A stretch of 64,000 bases of DNA from Alphaproteobacteria bacterium UBA4588 (GCA_905182195.1 CAJJAW010000008.1:1-64000); one strand, 5' to 3'. Shown: positions 7,634 to 16,646, counted from the first letter of the stretch. The notes: a model not told the origin generated them from the letters alone. Made by a program: numbers and translations.

Positions 7634-8776
7634 TTAAGCTGCCACGATTTGTTTCTTAGGATCAAAGAAAGGGCGTTCCGTGACGGTAGCTCGGACCGGG
7701 CCCGATACAGTGACAACTTCCACCTCTGTTCCGATGACATCATAGGCAATGTCAACCATGGCCAGCGCAATGTTGTGCTGCAAGCGTGGTGAATAAACAG
7801 CAGATGTAACCTTGCCAATTGCATCACCACCCTTATTAATTGCCAGGAAAGTTGTGTTTGGCCCCCTAAACGGTTCGCAATCGATGATCAGGCCAACCTG
7901 CTTTCGGCTTACGCCCTCGTCTTTGATCCGTCGCAACGCGGCCTTACCAATAAATTCAGCCTTCATATCAAGATTAACCAAGCGGTCTAAACCAAGTTCA
8001 TAAGGGTTAGTGTGAATATCAGCATCTGCGTGATAAGATAGCATGCCACCTTCGATACGGCGGATTGAGGAGGTGTGGCCTGGCTTGAGACCAAAGCTCT
8101 TTCCAACAGCCATGATCCGTTCCCAAAGAGCATCGCCCTGCGATCCATCACGCAGGTAAAGCTCGTAACCTAACTCACTCGACCAGCCAGTTCTCGAAAC
8201 GACCAGTGGAATACCATCTAGTTCAACCTCACGAAGCCAATAGTATTTTAGTTCCAGAATGCTTTCACCGAAAAGCTCTCTCATAATTTCGCCAGATTTT
8301 GGACCCTGCAATTGCAGCGGCGACACATCAGGCTCGGTGATTTTAACATCAAGGCCAGAGTGAACCGCCACTCCTTGAGCCCAAAGCAAGACGTCACTGT
8401 CTGCGAGCGAAATCCAAAAGTGGTTTTCAGCCAGACGCAGAAGGATTGGATCGTTTAATATACCGCCTTCATAATTAGTGATTAGGATGTACCTGCACTG
8501 GCCCACAGACATACTGGAAAGATCGCGCGGTGTTAACATCTGAGTAAACTTCGCTGCATCGCTACCAGTAATTTCCACCTGGCGCTCAACCGCCACGTCA
8601 CACAGAATTGCGTCATTCACGAGGTTCCAGAAATTTTGCTCAGGGTCACCAAAATCACGGGGAATATACATATGATTGTAAACAGAGAATGCTTTAGCAC
8701 CCCAGCGAACAGTTGCATCGAAATAGGGCGATTTACGGATTTGTGTGCCAAAACCAAAATTTTCTACTTGAGTCAT
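7634..8776 (-). CDS. DmdA-like aminomethyltransferase/demethylase (GcvT fold)
   Basis: 380 residues, start ATG at 8776 with GGAGAT upstream. It has the tetrahydrofolate-dependent GcvT fold. The N-terminal half matches dimethylsulfoniopropionate demethylase landmarks: YNHMYIPRDF, CDVAVERQVEITG, MLTPRDLS, ILNDPILLRLAENHFWISLADSDVLLW, and EPDVSPLQLQGPKSG (residues about 35-160). The C-terminal aminomethyltransferase domain has TERPFFDP at the end. In DMSP degraders this family moves a methyl group from the sulfonium compound to tetrahydrofolate. The match is closest to DmdA-type proteins rather than to glycine cleavage T protein, but its central part (SRTGWSSELGYELYL) looks more GcvT-like, so it may be a paralogue acting on another methylated compound. 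It lies between two direct repeat copies. Confidence 0.75.
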   Translation of the reverse strand: MTQVENFGFGTQIRKSPYFDATVRWGAKAFSVYNHMYIPRDFGDPEQNFWNLVNDAILCDVAVERQVEITGSDAAKFTQMLTPRDLSSMSVGQCRYILITNYEGGILNDPILLRLAENHFWISLADSDVLLWAQGVAVHSGLDVKITEPDVSPLQLQGPKSGEIMRELFGESILELKYYWLREVELDGIPLVVSRTGWSSELGYELYLRDGSQGDALWERIMAVGKSFGLKPGHTSSIRRIEGGMLSYHADADIHTNPYELGLDRLVNLDMKAEFIGKAALRRIKDEGVSRKQVGLIIDCEPFRGPNTTFLAINKGGDAIGKVTSAVYSPRLQHNIALAMVDIAYDVIGTEVEVVTVSGPVRATVTERPFFDPKKQIVAA

Positions 8777-8958
8777 GGATATCTCCTATCTCTTATTGAA
8801 TTTCAGCGTGATAGCTAATTGTTCAAACTGACCTCATCCTTAGCTTTTGAGAAAAAATAGGAGGGCTCATTTTCGACCGCTTATGCGGCGATCGCGTCTC
8901 TCAAACATTGGAGCAATAGCCAACTCTCCTCCAGAGCATTGGTCACTCAGACGGCGAC

Positions 8959-9201
8959 TTGGAATACATCGCTTGGGCCAACACGGTCGTAGGCAACTTA
9001 CCCTTTTTACCAGCAGAGGGACTAAGCGAGTTTTTACGGCGCTGCGATCAAGCTGAACTGAATGCCTACGATGATTTGGGTACCGTCCGTCAGGCTCAGA
9101 ATGCTTCTCTTCGTATATTAGAGCGCAGAGCCAAAAGGCTTGGAGCAAGTGAATCTCAAATTCGTAAGTTTATGCTGGGCTTTTTGGAAGGGGCTTTATG
9201 A
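8959..9201 (+). CDS. hypothetical protein of the duplicated repeat (right copy)
   Basis: 80 residues from a TTG; the sequence is MEYIAWANTVVGNLPFLPAEGL... and ends FMLGFLEGAL. It is mostly helical and rich in Arg and Ala, with no recognised domain. In the same frame upstream (8870-8958) the coding-like sequence continues but is broken by a TAG, so this may itself be the 3' end of a larger decayed gene. Its stop overlaps the ATG of a 24-codon frame (9198-9272). A paralogous, frameshifted copy lies 1.6 kb away. Function unknown. Confidence 0.45.
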   Translation: MEYIAWANTVVGNLPFLPAEGLSEFLRRCDQAELNAYDDLGTVRQAQNASLRILERRAKRLGASESQIRKFMLGFLEGAL

Positions 9202-9272
9202 GTACCAAAACGGAACAAACTTTTACAAAAAGGTTGTCACACGGGTTGTCAGAGAGCCAAATCAACCCCTAA
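9198..9272 (+). CDS. 24-residue frame coupled to the preceding gene
   Basis: The ATG overlaps the TGA of the upstream gene (ATGA), giving MSTKTEQTFTKRLSHGLSESQINP and a TAA. It is either a short coupled peptide or the beginning of a gene lost to deletion. The 9281-9302 hairpin follows immediately. Low certainty. Confidence 0.25.
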   Translation: MSTKTEQTFTKRLSHGLSESQINP

Positions 9273-9280
9273 TATCACAA

Positions 9281-9302
9281 ATAGCCCAACACAGTGGGCT
9301 AT
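9281..9302 (+). terminator. stem-loop between the repeat gene and tRNA-Ser
   Basis: ATAGCCCA and TGGGCTAT form a perfect 8-bp stem with a 6-base loop. There is no clear T-run on either side, so it may be a terminator for the convergent transcripts or a processing structure. Confidence 0.5.
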
Positions 9303-9328
9303 CTAAGCTATTAATCTAAAAAGAAAAA

Positions 9329-9418
9329 TGGCGGAGGAACAGGGATTCGAACCCTGGGAGGACTTTCACCCTCGTCGGTTTTCAAGACCGGTGCATTCGA
9401 CCACTCTGCCACTCCTCC
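9329..9418 (-). tRNA. tRNA-Ser (anticodon UGA)
   Basis: On the minus strand the sequence folds as a class II tRNA: acceptor GGAGGAG pairing with CTCCTCC-type 3' arm, anticodon loop CTTGAAA (anticodon TGA), a long variable arm typical of serine tRNA, T-loop TTCGAAT, and an encoded CCA at 9329-9331. 90 bases. The accessory region to its left ends at its 3' side, a usual place for island insertion, but no integrase is present. Confidence 0.95.
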
Positions 9419-9687
9419 GACAAGCGCTGCATAATGGCGTAAAATTGATTCAGCAAGGGCAAGAATGGCGGCATAACGCAAGAATTTGCCTTTATAAGGC
9501 GAAGTGAGACACTAGGCTTTTCATCAGACGATGGTTTGGATAAAGATAAGTAGCGGCATGGCAGTTATTTTGGCGCAGATGAACGCACGGAAGTAGCACT
9601 ATAAATTAACTACTAACGTGACCTGGAGCCATCTGCGCTGCTACGAAGTCAACGCGGCAATTGCAGAGTAACAAGGCAGGGAAAATT
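9419..9687. other. intergenic region upstream of dacA
   Basis: About 270 bases without a gene between tRNA-Ser (minus) and dacA (plus). It should contain the promoters of both, but no clear -35/-10 pair or palindrome could be picked out. Confidence 0.4.
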
Positions 9688-10854
9688 ATGCCAACACGTT
9701 CCAAAATAGCTTTATTTTCAGTTTTCGCGGCTCTTATCTTTGGTAGCAGTGTTAGTGCCTTTGAGACCAAAGCCAACGCAGCCTATATGATTGATCAAGA
9801 GACTGGGACCGTGCTGCTAGCCAAACAAGAGAACGTTGCCCTGCCACCTGCATCAATGTCAAAGCTTATGACGCTATTTATGGCCTTTGAAGCGCTGCGC
9901 GATGGTCGGTTGCAATGGGAGGAAAAGTTGCCGGTTTCCACTCATGCTATGAGTTATGGTGGATCAACCATGTTTCTAGACACAACCGACAAGATTTCTG
10001 TTAAGGATTTGATTCGAGGCATTATTGTTTTATCGGGAAATGATGCCTGTGTGGCTATAGCTGAAGCGCTCTCTGTTGATGGGACTGAGGCCGGGTTTGC
10101 TGCAATGATGACAGCGCGCGCGCAGGCGATCGGCATGACACAATCTGTATTTGCCAATTCTAATGGGTGGCCGCACCCTGAACAGCGAATGTCAATGAAG
10201 GATCTCACCATATTGGCAGGGCGTCTTATCTCAGAATTTCCAACTAAATATGTGTTATTTTCAGAAAAAGAATTTGCCTTTGATGGCCGCGTACCAAGCA
10301 ATACCCGCAACCGTAATCCATTATTGAGCCTTGGCATTGGGGCCGATGGACTCAAAACGGGACATACTTCAGAGGCCGGATATGGGTTAGTGGGGTCTGC
10401 AAAGCAGGGAAAAAGGCGGGTGATATTTGTGCTCACAGGATTGAAATCGGCCAAGGACCGCTCAGATGAGGCAGAACGCATGGTCAAGTGGGCCTTTAGG
10501 CAATTTACATACAAGACACTAAAACAGCCGGACGACATCCTGGCGCAGGCTGCCGTTTGGATGGGTAGTAGCCAGACTGTTGGACTTTTATTACTAGGCA
10601 ACCCGAAGATATTGGTTCCAATCATAAGCAACAAAAACATCTCATCAAAAATCATTTATAAAGGTCCATTACGAGCACCCATCTCGAAAGGTGACCATGT
10701 GGCCGAATTAGTGATTAAAGTTCCCGGCCTGTCAGAAACCCGTCTGCCTTTGATCGCCGCACAGACGGTCACCCGCGGTGGATTTCTTCCACGGTTGCGA
10801 ACTGCCGCACAAGTGTTATTCCGAAAAGTAAATGGGGGCCTGTCCGGCACGTAA
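9688..10854 (+). CDS. dacA: D-alanyl-D-alanine carboxypeptidase (PBP5/6-like)
   Basis: 388 residues from ATG 9688 with a GGCAGGG site. Signal peptide MPTRSKIALFSVFAALIFGSSVSA, then the penicillin-binding SxxK motif PPASMSKLMTLF (nucleophile Ser), SGN in IIVLSGNDACVAIAEAL, and KTG in DGLKTGHTSEAGYG. The C-terminal PBP5-type domain follows, then an amphipathic-like tail (FLPRLRTAAQVLFRKV). It removes the terminal D-Ala from peptidoglycan peptides in the periplasm. It heads a tightly spaced run with tmk and holB, suggesting shared transcription with replication genes. Confidence 0.93.
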   Translation: MPTRSKIALFSVFAALIFGSSVSAFETKANAAYMIDQETGTVLLAKQENVALPPASMSKLMTLFMAFEALRDGRLQWEEKLPVSTHAMSYGGSTMFLDTTDKISVKDLIRGIIVLSGNDACVAIAEALSVDGTEAGFAAMMTARAQAIGMTQSVFANSNGWPHPEQRMSMKDLTILAGRLISEFPTKYVLFSEKEFAFDGRVPSNTRNRNPLLSLGIGADGLKTGHTSEAGYGLVGSAKQGKRRVIFVLTGLKSAKDRSDEAERMVKWAFRQFTYKTLKQPDDILAQAAVWMGSSQTVGLLLLGNPKILVPIISNKNISSKIIYKGPLRAPISKGDHVAELVIKVPGLSETRLPLIAAQTVTRGGFLPRLRTAAQVLFRKVNGGLSGT

Positions 10855-11469
10855 ATGACTAATACAAGATTTCTATCATTTGAGGGTATTGATGGCTGTG
10901 GGAAATCTACGCAAGCCAAACTCCTAGCCTCACATTTTGAGACTGAACTAAAAGATGTGGTGCGCACCCGCGAGCCAGGCGGCAGTATCGGCGCTGAAGC
11001 TATTCGTGGGCTTTTGTTAACAGGCGACACCGACAAATGGAGTGCTGAGACAGAGATATTGTTGTTCACAGCGGCACGCCGCGATCACCTTGAAAGGACC
11101 ATTGAGCCCGCGCTTGCGGCAGGAAAAATGGTGATTTGTGATAGGTTTGCAGACAGCACGCGTGTCTATCAGGGGGCGACACGCGGCGACCTCCGCGGCA
11201 AAGTGGATCAATTGCACGCAACCATGATTGGGCGTGAACCTGATTTAACCTTGATCATCGACGTAGACCCAAGAGTGGCTTTGGCCAGAGGGCTCGCACG
11301 AAATTGTGGTGAAGACCGGTTCGAGGATTTTGGCTTGAAATTCCAAGAAAAACTTCAGTCAGGTTTTTTAAAATTAGCACAAGAATACCCGCAGCGGTGC
11401 CGCCTTATTGATGGCAACCGTCCACCAGAGGCTGTATTTAAAGATGTTCTGGCGCTCGCAAAGCAATGA
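10855..11469 (+). CDS. tmk: thymidylate kinase
   Basis: 204 residues, starting directly after the dacA stop. P-loop GIDGCGKSTQ at the N-terminus, the DR(x) motif in ICDRFADSTRVYQG, and an Arg-containing LID at NCGEDRFEDF. It phosphorylates dTMP to dTDP for DNA synthesis. Its stop overlaps the holB ATG (ATGA), so the two are translationally coupled, as in many alphaproteobacteria. Confidence 0.95.
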   Translation: MTNTRFLSFEGIDGCGKSTQAKLLASHFETELKDVVRTREPGGSIGAEAIRGLLLTGDTDKWSAETEILLFTAARRDHLERTIEPALAAGKMVICDRFADSTRVYQGATRGDLRGKVDQLHATMIGREPDLTLIIDVDPRVALARGLARNCGEDRFEDFGLKFQEKLQSGFLKLAQEYPQRCRLIDGNRPPEAVFKDVLALAKQ

Positions 11470-12577
11470 GCGATTTTCTTCAAGCAGATAAAATCGATGG
11501 GCTGCCCCACCCAAATGAAACCGCCCGGCTGTACGGCCATGACGGTGCGATCGCTGAGGTGTTGGACGCAGTAAACGCCAACCGTTTGCATCATGCCTGG
11601 ATGCTGACAGGCCAAAAGGGAATTGGTAAAGCACACTAGCTTATCACATTGCGCGATTTTTGCTAGCACAAGAGCCACCAGGCGACAGCTTGTTTGGTAC
11701 TTCACCACCGAGCACCAGCCTTGCGGTGGACCAAGATCATCCAGTGGCCAGCCGAATACGCGCCGGATCTGAGCCCGGTCTCTGCGTGCTCCGCCGACCA
11801 GTTGACGAAAAAACTGGTAAATTGAAAACCGTAATCACTGTGGATACTGTGCGTGAATTACGCAAATTTTTCAGTCTCTCTGCCGCTGGGAACGGACGTC
11901 GCATTGTGATTGTTGATTGCGTCGATGATATGAACAGCAACGCCGCAAATGCGTTGCTTAAAGTCTTGGAAGAACCGCCCACAGATGCGGTATTATTACT
12001 GGTTACACATCAACCCAGCCGCATATTGCCCACCATACGTTCACGATGTTGCAGGCTGCCATGTGCACCCTTGTCACCAGAAAACTTACAAAAGGCCACT
12101 GAAATAGCCCTTCCAGACCACGCCTTCGATAGCGCCATAATCACCTTGGCCGAAGGCTCAGTGGGACAAGCTGCAGAATTAACCCTGACAGACGGTTTAA
12201 AAAACTATGCTATGATTATTGATATGTGCAGCACGCTGCCACGCTTTGATCGTACAAAATTATTAAAGCTGGCAAATTCTGCTGGCCGTGGGACAGATGG
12301 TAAATTTGACCAAATTTTAAATCTAATGGACATTTTCATTAGCCGCCTGGCCCGCTCTTCTATGTCACCTCATAGCGCTCATGAAGCGGCAGTTGGTGAA
12401 AGTGAGGTTTTTGGCAGGCTGTGCCCAGATCAAAACGCCGCTCGCCTTTGGGCAAATACCCAACTTGAGTTAAGCCAGCGCGCACGGCAGGGCAAAACTG
12501 CAAACCTTGACCCCAGTTCGCTGATCTTAGATATGGGTCTTAGGATAGAAGAAACAGCGTCAAAAATCTTGCTTTAG
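11466..12577 (+). CDS. holB: DNA polymerase III subunit delta-prime, frameshifted as given
   Basis: The gene starts at ATG 11466, overlapping the tmk stop. It reads MSDFLQADKIDG...HHAWMLTGQKGIGKA and stops at TAG 11637-11639. Adding one A in GGTAAAGCACAC gives GKATLAYHIARFLLAQEP and joins the rest (to 12577). The missing base lies just after the P-loop-like GQKGIGK. The remainder has the clamp-loader features: VDCVDDMNSNAANALLKVLEEPP and the sensor-like THQPSRILPTIRSRC. Delta-prime is needed to load the sliding clamp, so a true null is unlikely; an indel error or programmed slippage are the options, and error is more probable. Confidence 0.88.
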
Positions 12578-12588
12578 AAAGGCCGCCA

Positions 12589-13377
12589 TTGATCCAGCCC
12601 CCAGCCATCACCGACAGCCATTGCCATCTTGATTTCCCTGATTTCAGTGGGGAATTGGATGATATTATAGATCGTGCACAGCAGGCTGGTGTGCGCCGGC
12701 TGGTAACAATCTGCACAAGGCTAAGCCAAGAGCCCGACGTGCGCCGTATAGCTGAGACCTATGATCAAGTATTCTATGCCGCCGGAACTCATCCAATGAA
12801 CGCCGATAAAGAACCTATGGCCACACTTGAGGAATTAGTAGCCATCGCTGCGCATCCAAAATTTGTTGCTATTGGCGAAACCGGACTCGATTATCATTAC
12901 ACAATAGAAAGTGCTGAGATACAAAAAAAATCTTTGTGCATCCATATTAAAGCTGCGCAGACAACCAATCTGCCTCTTATCATCCATGCACGTGGCGCTG
13001 ATCAAGATATGGCAGAAATTTTGAAATCAGAATACAAAAACGCGCCCTACAGCTGTGTGATGCATTGCTTCAGTTCGTCACCTGAGCTTGGTAAAACAGC
13101 ATTAGATTTGGGGTTTTATCTTTCAATGTCTGGCATTGCTACTTTCCCAAAATCACAAGGAGTCCGCGATATTTTTGCCGCGGCCCCCATGGATCAGATC
13201 TTGGTCGAAACTGATGCCCCTTACCTAGCACCGCCGCCTTACCGTGGAAAACGTAATGAGCCCGCGTACTCAACTTTCACGGCCCAGGTTGGGGCAGATT
13301 TGTTTGGGGTGTCTCTTGAAGAATTTGCGGCACAAACTGAAGCTAATTTTGAACGCCTCTTTTGGAAGGCCACATGA
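12589..13377 (+). CDS. TatD family metal-dependent hydrolase (DNase)
   Basis: 262 residues from a TTG with AAGG upstream. Metal ligands of the amidohydrolase-fold family are visible: DSHCHLD at the N-terminus, the Glu in AIGETGLDYHY, His in LIIHARGA, His in VMHCFSSS and Asp in VETDAPYL. TatD proteins are 3'-to-5' exonuclease/phosphodiester hydrolases linked to DNA quality control. It lies between holB and the MBL gene in the same operon and overlaps the latter by ATGA. Confidence 0.92.
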   Translation: MIQPPAITDSHCHLDFPDFSGELDDIIDRAQQAGVRRLVTICTRLSQEPDVRRIAETYDQVFYAAGTHPMNADKEPMATLEELVAIAAHPKFVAIGETGLDYHYTIESAEIQKKSLCIHIKAAQTTNLPLIIHARGADQDMAEILKSEYKNAPYSCVMHCFSSSPELGKTALDLGFYLSMSGIATFPKSQGVRDIFAAAPMDQILVETDAPYLAPPPYRGKRNEPAYSTFTAQVGADLFGVSLEEFAAQTEANFERLFWKAT

Positions 13378-14162
13378 CCCGAACCGTAACGATACTGGGC
13401 TGTGGCTCATCTGGCGGCGTGCCACGCTTGGGTGGAAAATGGGGTGCGTGCGATCCAAAAAATCCAAAGAACCGCCGTCTACGTTGCTCCATACTCATTG
13501 AGCAAACAGGTCCCGAAGGTACCACCCGTGTTTTGATAGACACCACACCAGATATGCGCGCCCAGCTTTTGAGTGCTGAGATAGGTGCGCTGGACGCAGT
13601 AGTATACACACATTCCCATGCTGACCACGTCCATGGCCTGGATGATCTGCGGATGATCGTAATCAATATGCGTAAACGACTCCCCGTTTGGGCCGATGCA
13701 GCCACAAGGGCTGATCTCTTAAAAAGGTTTGGATATGTGTTTGAAACACCCGCGGGCTCAAGCTACCCCCCCATTTTGGATATGAATGAGATAACAGGCG
13801 CCTTCGCCATTACGGGCGCAGGCGGTGAAATTGATTTAACGCCGTTTGATGTAGCCCACGGAGGTATAAACGCTTTGGGGTTTCGAATTGGAGACATGGC
13901 CTATCTTCCTGATGTGTCTGACATACCAGACAACGCTTGGCACCATCTTCACAATCTTAAACTTTGGATTGTCGACGCACTGCGATATGATCCACATTTC
14001 TCCCATACCCATGTTGAAAAAACACTTGGTTGGATCAAACTGGCCAAACCTGAGCATTCTATAATTACCAATATGCACGTGGATTTAGACTACACAACTT
14101 TACAATCCGAACTGCCCCCTGGCGTTGAGCCAGCATTCGATATGATGACAAAAACAATCTAA
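13374..14162 (+). CDS. MBL-fold phosphodiesterase (PhnP-like)
   Basis: 262 residues from the ATG overlapping the tatD stop. An N-terminal GCGSSGGVPRLGG is followed by the metal-binding HSHADHVHGLDD, then the His/Asp in DALRYDPHFSHTHVE and a final His in NMHVDLDY. This layout is that of PhnP/tRNase Z-like metallo-beta-lactamase-fold phosphodiesterases. PhnP hydrolyses cyclic ribose phosphate in phosphonate breakdown. No phosphonate genes are near, so the substrate here remains open. The operon position after tatD is common in this group. Confidence 0.85.
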   Translation: MTRTVTILGCGSSGGVPRLGGKWGACDPKNPKNRRLRCSILIEQTGPEGTTRVLIDTTPDMRAQLLSAEIGALDAVVYTHSHADHVHGLDDLRMIVINMRKRLPVWADAATRADLLKRFGYVFETPAGSSYPPILDMNEITGAFAITGAGGEIDLTPFDVAHGGINALGFRIGDMAYLPDVSDIPDNAWHHLHNLKLWIVDALRYDPHFSHTHVEKTLGWIKLAKPEHSIITNMHVDLDYTTLQSELPPGVEPAFDMMTKTI

Positions 14163-14163
14163 T

Positions 14164-15093
14164 ATGAGCATATTACTCCAAGTGATACTCCCAGTATTTC
14201 TAGTAATTGGCTTTGGTTACCTGGCCGTTTGGCGGAAGTGGTTTTCAGACAGTGGCGTTGAGGCCCTAATGAAATTCACCCAAACCTTCGCAATCCCTTG
14301 CTTGCTGTTTAGGGCTGTATCAACTCTGGACCTTGGCCAGACCTTCCACTTTGCATTGCTCGGCAGCTTTTACTTTGGGGCAATTACAGGCTTTTGCCTT
14401 GGCCTGTTTGGCGCAAGGTTTTTGTTCAACCGAAACTGGGATGACAGCGTTGCCATCGGATTTTGCTGCTTGTTTTCCAACTCAGTTTTGCTGGGCTTAC
14501 CAATAACGGAACGCGCTTATGGAGCGTCAGCACTCACCGCTAATTTCGCTATCATCGCAGTTCATGCCCCCATAGCTTATGGGATAGGCATCACAGTGAT
14601 GGAACTAGTGCGTGGGCGCGGATCCAGTGCATCAGCATTACTTCGCAAAGTCTTTCAATCCATGTTCAAAAACGCCTTAGTAATTGCCTTAGCTTGTGGA
14701 TTTTTGGTCAATTTATCGGGTATCAGCCTGCCGGAAATACTCACTAATGGCTTTGACCTATTAGCCCGCGCCGCACTTCCAGCAGCCCTGTTTGGACTAG
14801 GTGGCGTCTTGGTGCGCTACCGGCCAGAAGGCGACATTCGGGTAATTTTCTATGTTTGTGCCATCTCATTGGTGGTGCACCCCAGCTTGGTTTGGATGAC
14901 GGGGCGATATTTCGAATTATCCCAGACTGATTTTAGAAGTGCCATCTTAACCGCAGCCATGGCCCCTGGCATAAACGCGTATATTTTTGCCAATATGTAT
15001 GGAACTGCCCGCCGAGTGGCCGCTTCTGCAGTTTTAATCAGCACTGTTCTTACAATTTTCACTGCAAGCTTTTGGCTCTATGCCCTAGGTTAA
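14164..15093 (+). CDS. AEC family transporter (auxin efflux carrier-like permease)
   Basis: 309 residues, about ten membrane helices in two halves. The N-terminal helix LLQVILPVFLVIGFGYLAVW, the cytoplasmic hinge LVRGRGSSASALLRKVFQS (around residue 150), and the second half with LPAALFGLGGVLVRYRPEGD and APGINAYIFANMYG are typical of AEC permeases. These move organic anions such as malate or malonate. The ATG lies 1 base after the MBL gene stop, and the gene ends back-to-back with the next one on the other strand. Confidence 0.87.
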   Translation: MSILLQVILPVFLVIGFGYLAVWRKWFSDSGVEALMKFTQTFAIPCLLFRAVSTLDLGQTFHFALLGSFYFGAITGFCLGLFGARFLFNRNWDDSVAIGFCCLFSNSVLLGLPITERAYGASALTANFAIIAVHAPIAYGIGITVMELVRGRGSSASALLRKVFQSMFKNALVIALACGFLVNLSGISLPEILTNGFDLLARAALPAALFGLGGVLVRYRPEGDIRVIFYVCAISLVVHPSLVWMTGRYFELSQTDFRSAILTAAMAPGINAYIFANMYGTARRVAASAVLISTVLTIFTASFWLYALG

Positions 15094-16185
15094 CTATAAA
15101 ACAGGCTCGGCAAAACGGCTTGGACGAAACGGTTCTAGAAGCGCGCAGTTAACTCCTTGAAGAATTTCTGACGCCAAAAGATGCCCCACTAAAGGACCAA
15201 GCGTCACGCCACTGTGCATTACAGCGGAAAAAACCCCCACCACACCTGGAACCTCACCAATGACTGGTAATCCATCCAACGGTATAGGGCGAACTCCGAC
15301 GTTAACCGCCGACAGAGAAAGCGTAGGCACATCGCGCAGCTTTTTCTGAATTCGGTCCAAAACTTCCACCGCAAGATCCATGGGGTCCACGTTAGGGTCA
15401 ATCTCACCACTGAAGATTTCTCCAGCAGTAAAGCTGCCGTCAGGGTTTTGTCGAAAGTGAACATCGGGGGTCATTAGAGTATGATTAATAACCTGTGGCA
15501 GTGCATTAGTTTTTAAAATCATACCTTTTTTGTTAGCCATAGGCAGTTTCCAATCAACCCCTGGCAGCCGATGTTTTGCAGCCGCTCCTGTGGCCAAAAC
15601 GACCACATCGCAAGCCATATTACCGGCGTCGGTTTGCACAGAGCAAACACGCCCGGTTACCTGTTCAATGCGCTTTAAAGATACACCGCCCCTAACAGAG
15701 CCACCGTTACGCTCAACCGCAGCCAAGATAGCCAGCGCTACTTTTTGTGCCTGTGCTGCGCCTTCTGTAGCTGTCAAGATCGCTTTACTTGGCGCCTGGC
15801 GCAAATACGGCTCAAGTAATGCAATCTGATCTTCGTCCACGATGCTGGCCGGATACCCACGCAAAGTCAAACTTCTGAACTGCTCAACAAAGTCAGGCCC
15901 TGCATCTTCCCACCAAAGTGTGCCTTGCCACCGAATGTAATCACCCAATACCAGTCTTTGGTCCAAAGCACGAAAACTTTCCAACGCCGCCTTTCGTAAA
16001 TCAAAATAGGCCTGATTTTCAGCAAAACTTGCATTAATCCAGCCAAAGGAATTACCGCTGGCGATACCCCCCAATGAGCCTTGTTCTAAAACAGTGACGT
16101 CAGCCCCGAGATCTTGGCATGCAAGGGCAACGCTAGCCCCTATGATGCCTGAACCGACTATAATAACTTTTGGTTTTACAGCCAT
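15094..16185 (-). CDS. FAD-dependent D-amino acid dehydrogenase/oxidoreductase (DAO family)
   Basis: 363 residues from ATG 16185. FAD-binding Rossmann motif VIIVGSGIIGASVALACQDLGADVTVLEQ at the N-terminus, a second FAD contact in GNSFGWINASF, and the C-terminal DAO block ALDGLPVIGEVPGVVGVFSAVMHSGVTLGPLVG, which closes the FAD site. This is the DadA/glycine oxidase family: oxidative deamination of amines or D-amino acids, feeding electrons to the respiratory chain. The substrate cannot be assigned. It converges on the AEC transporter with adjoining stops. Confidence 0.82.
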   Translation of the reverse strand: MAVKPKVIIVGSGIIGASVALACQDLGADVTVLEQGSLGGIASGNSFGWINASFAENQAYFDLRKAALESFRALDQRLVLGDYIRWQGTLWWEDAGPDFVEQFRSLTLRGYPASIVDEDQIALLEPYLRQAPSKAILTATEGAAQAQKVALAILAAVERNGGSVRGGVSLKRIEQVTGRVCSVQTDAGNMACDVVVLATGAAAKHRLPGVDWKLPMANKKGMILKTNALPQVINHTLMTPDVHFRQNPDGSFTAGEIFSGEIDPNVDPMDLAVEVLDRIQKKLRDVPTLSLSAVNVGVRPIPLDGLPVIGEVPGVVGVFSAVMHSGVTLGPLVGHLLASEILQGVNCALLEPFRPSRFAEPVL

Positions 16186-16646
16186 ATTAATCCACACGTT
16201 TAAAAATCTTCAATTTGGGTAAGCATGAAAGCGCCCCCTCCCCTAAAATTACAACTTGGAGCTCGCATCACAACGCATCCTCCATTTGACGAATGATTAC
16301 TCCCACTATTACATTTTCAGTATTCTAAAATCATATGCTCTCTTGCAAGCCTACTCTGTTTATAACTTCAACACCTACCATCGAAGTGTTTCCAGTAATT
16401 CATAATTCTGTGTAGCAAAAACTACGCGTCATAGATCCACTCCAAAGCACCAGTGGTAAAAATGCCATTTCTCATCACAACCTTTCCTGAATGAAACTTA
16501 AAGTATAATCGAAACATGAGCGGTGCATGATATAAATTGAACACTGCAATAGAAATTGAATACGCAAATAGGTTACTTTTCCAAACCCTACCCCTTGTTT
16601 CTGTTCGCCAGAAGGCCAAATCTATAGTTCAGCAGGGAATCAACAT
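16186..16646. other. 460-base intergenic region before uvrB
   Basis: No gene supported; short open frames on both strands lack ribosome sites and family matches. It should hold the divergent promoters. A GTTC at 16614-16617 is not accompanied by a second half-site at the 7-base spacing of the alphaproteobacterial LexA box, so SOS control of uvrB is not shown. Confidence 0.5.

Noticed and set aside
8847-9148. Open frames on both strands around the right repeat copy (69 and 93 codons)
   Set aside because: Shadows of the repeat gene; they hold no domain and the plus frame conflicts with the paralogous reading frame.
9329-9418. Idea that tRNA-Ser is an active integration site
   Set aside because: No integrase gene or flanking repeat of the tRNA 3' end appears within the window.
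16422-16646. Short open frames and a possible LexA box before uvrB
   Set aside because: A lone GTTC is present but no second half at the right spacing, and the frames lack ribosome sites and homology.
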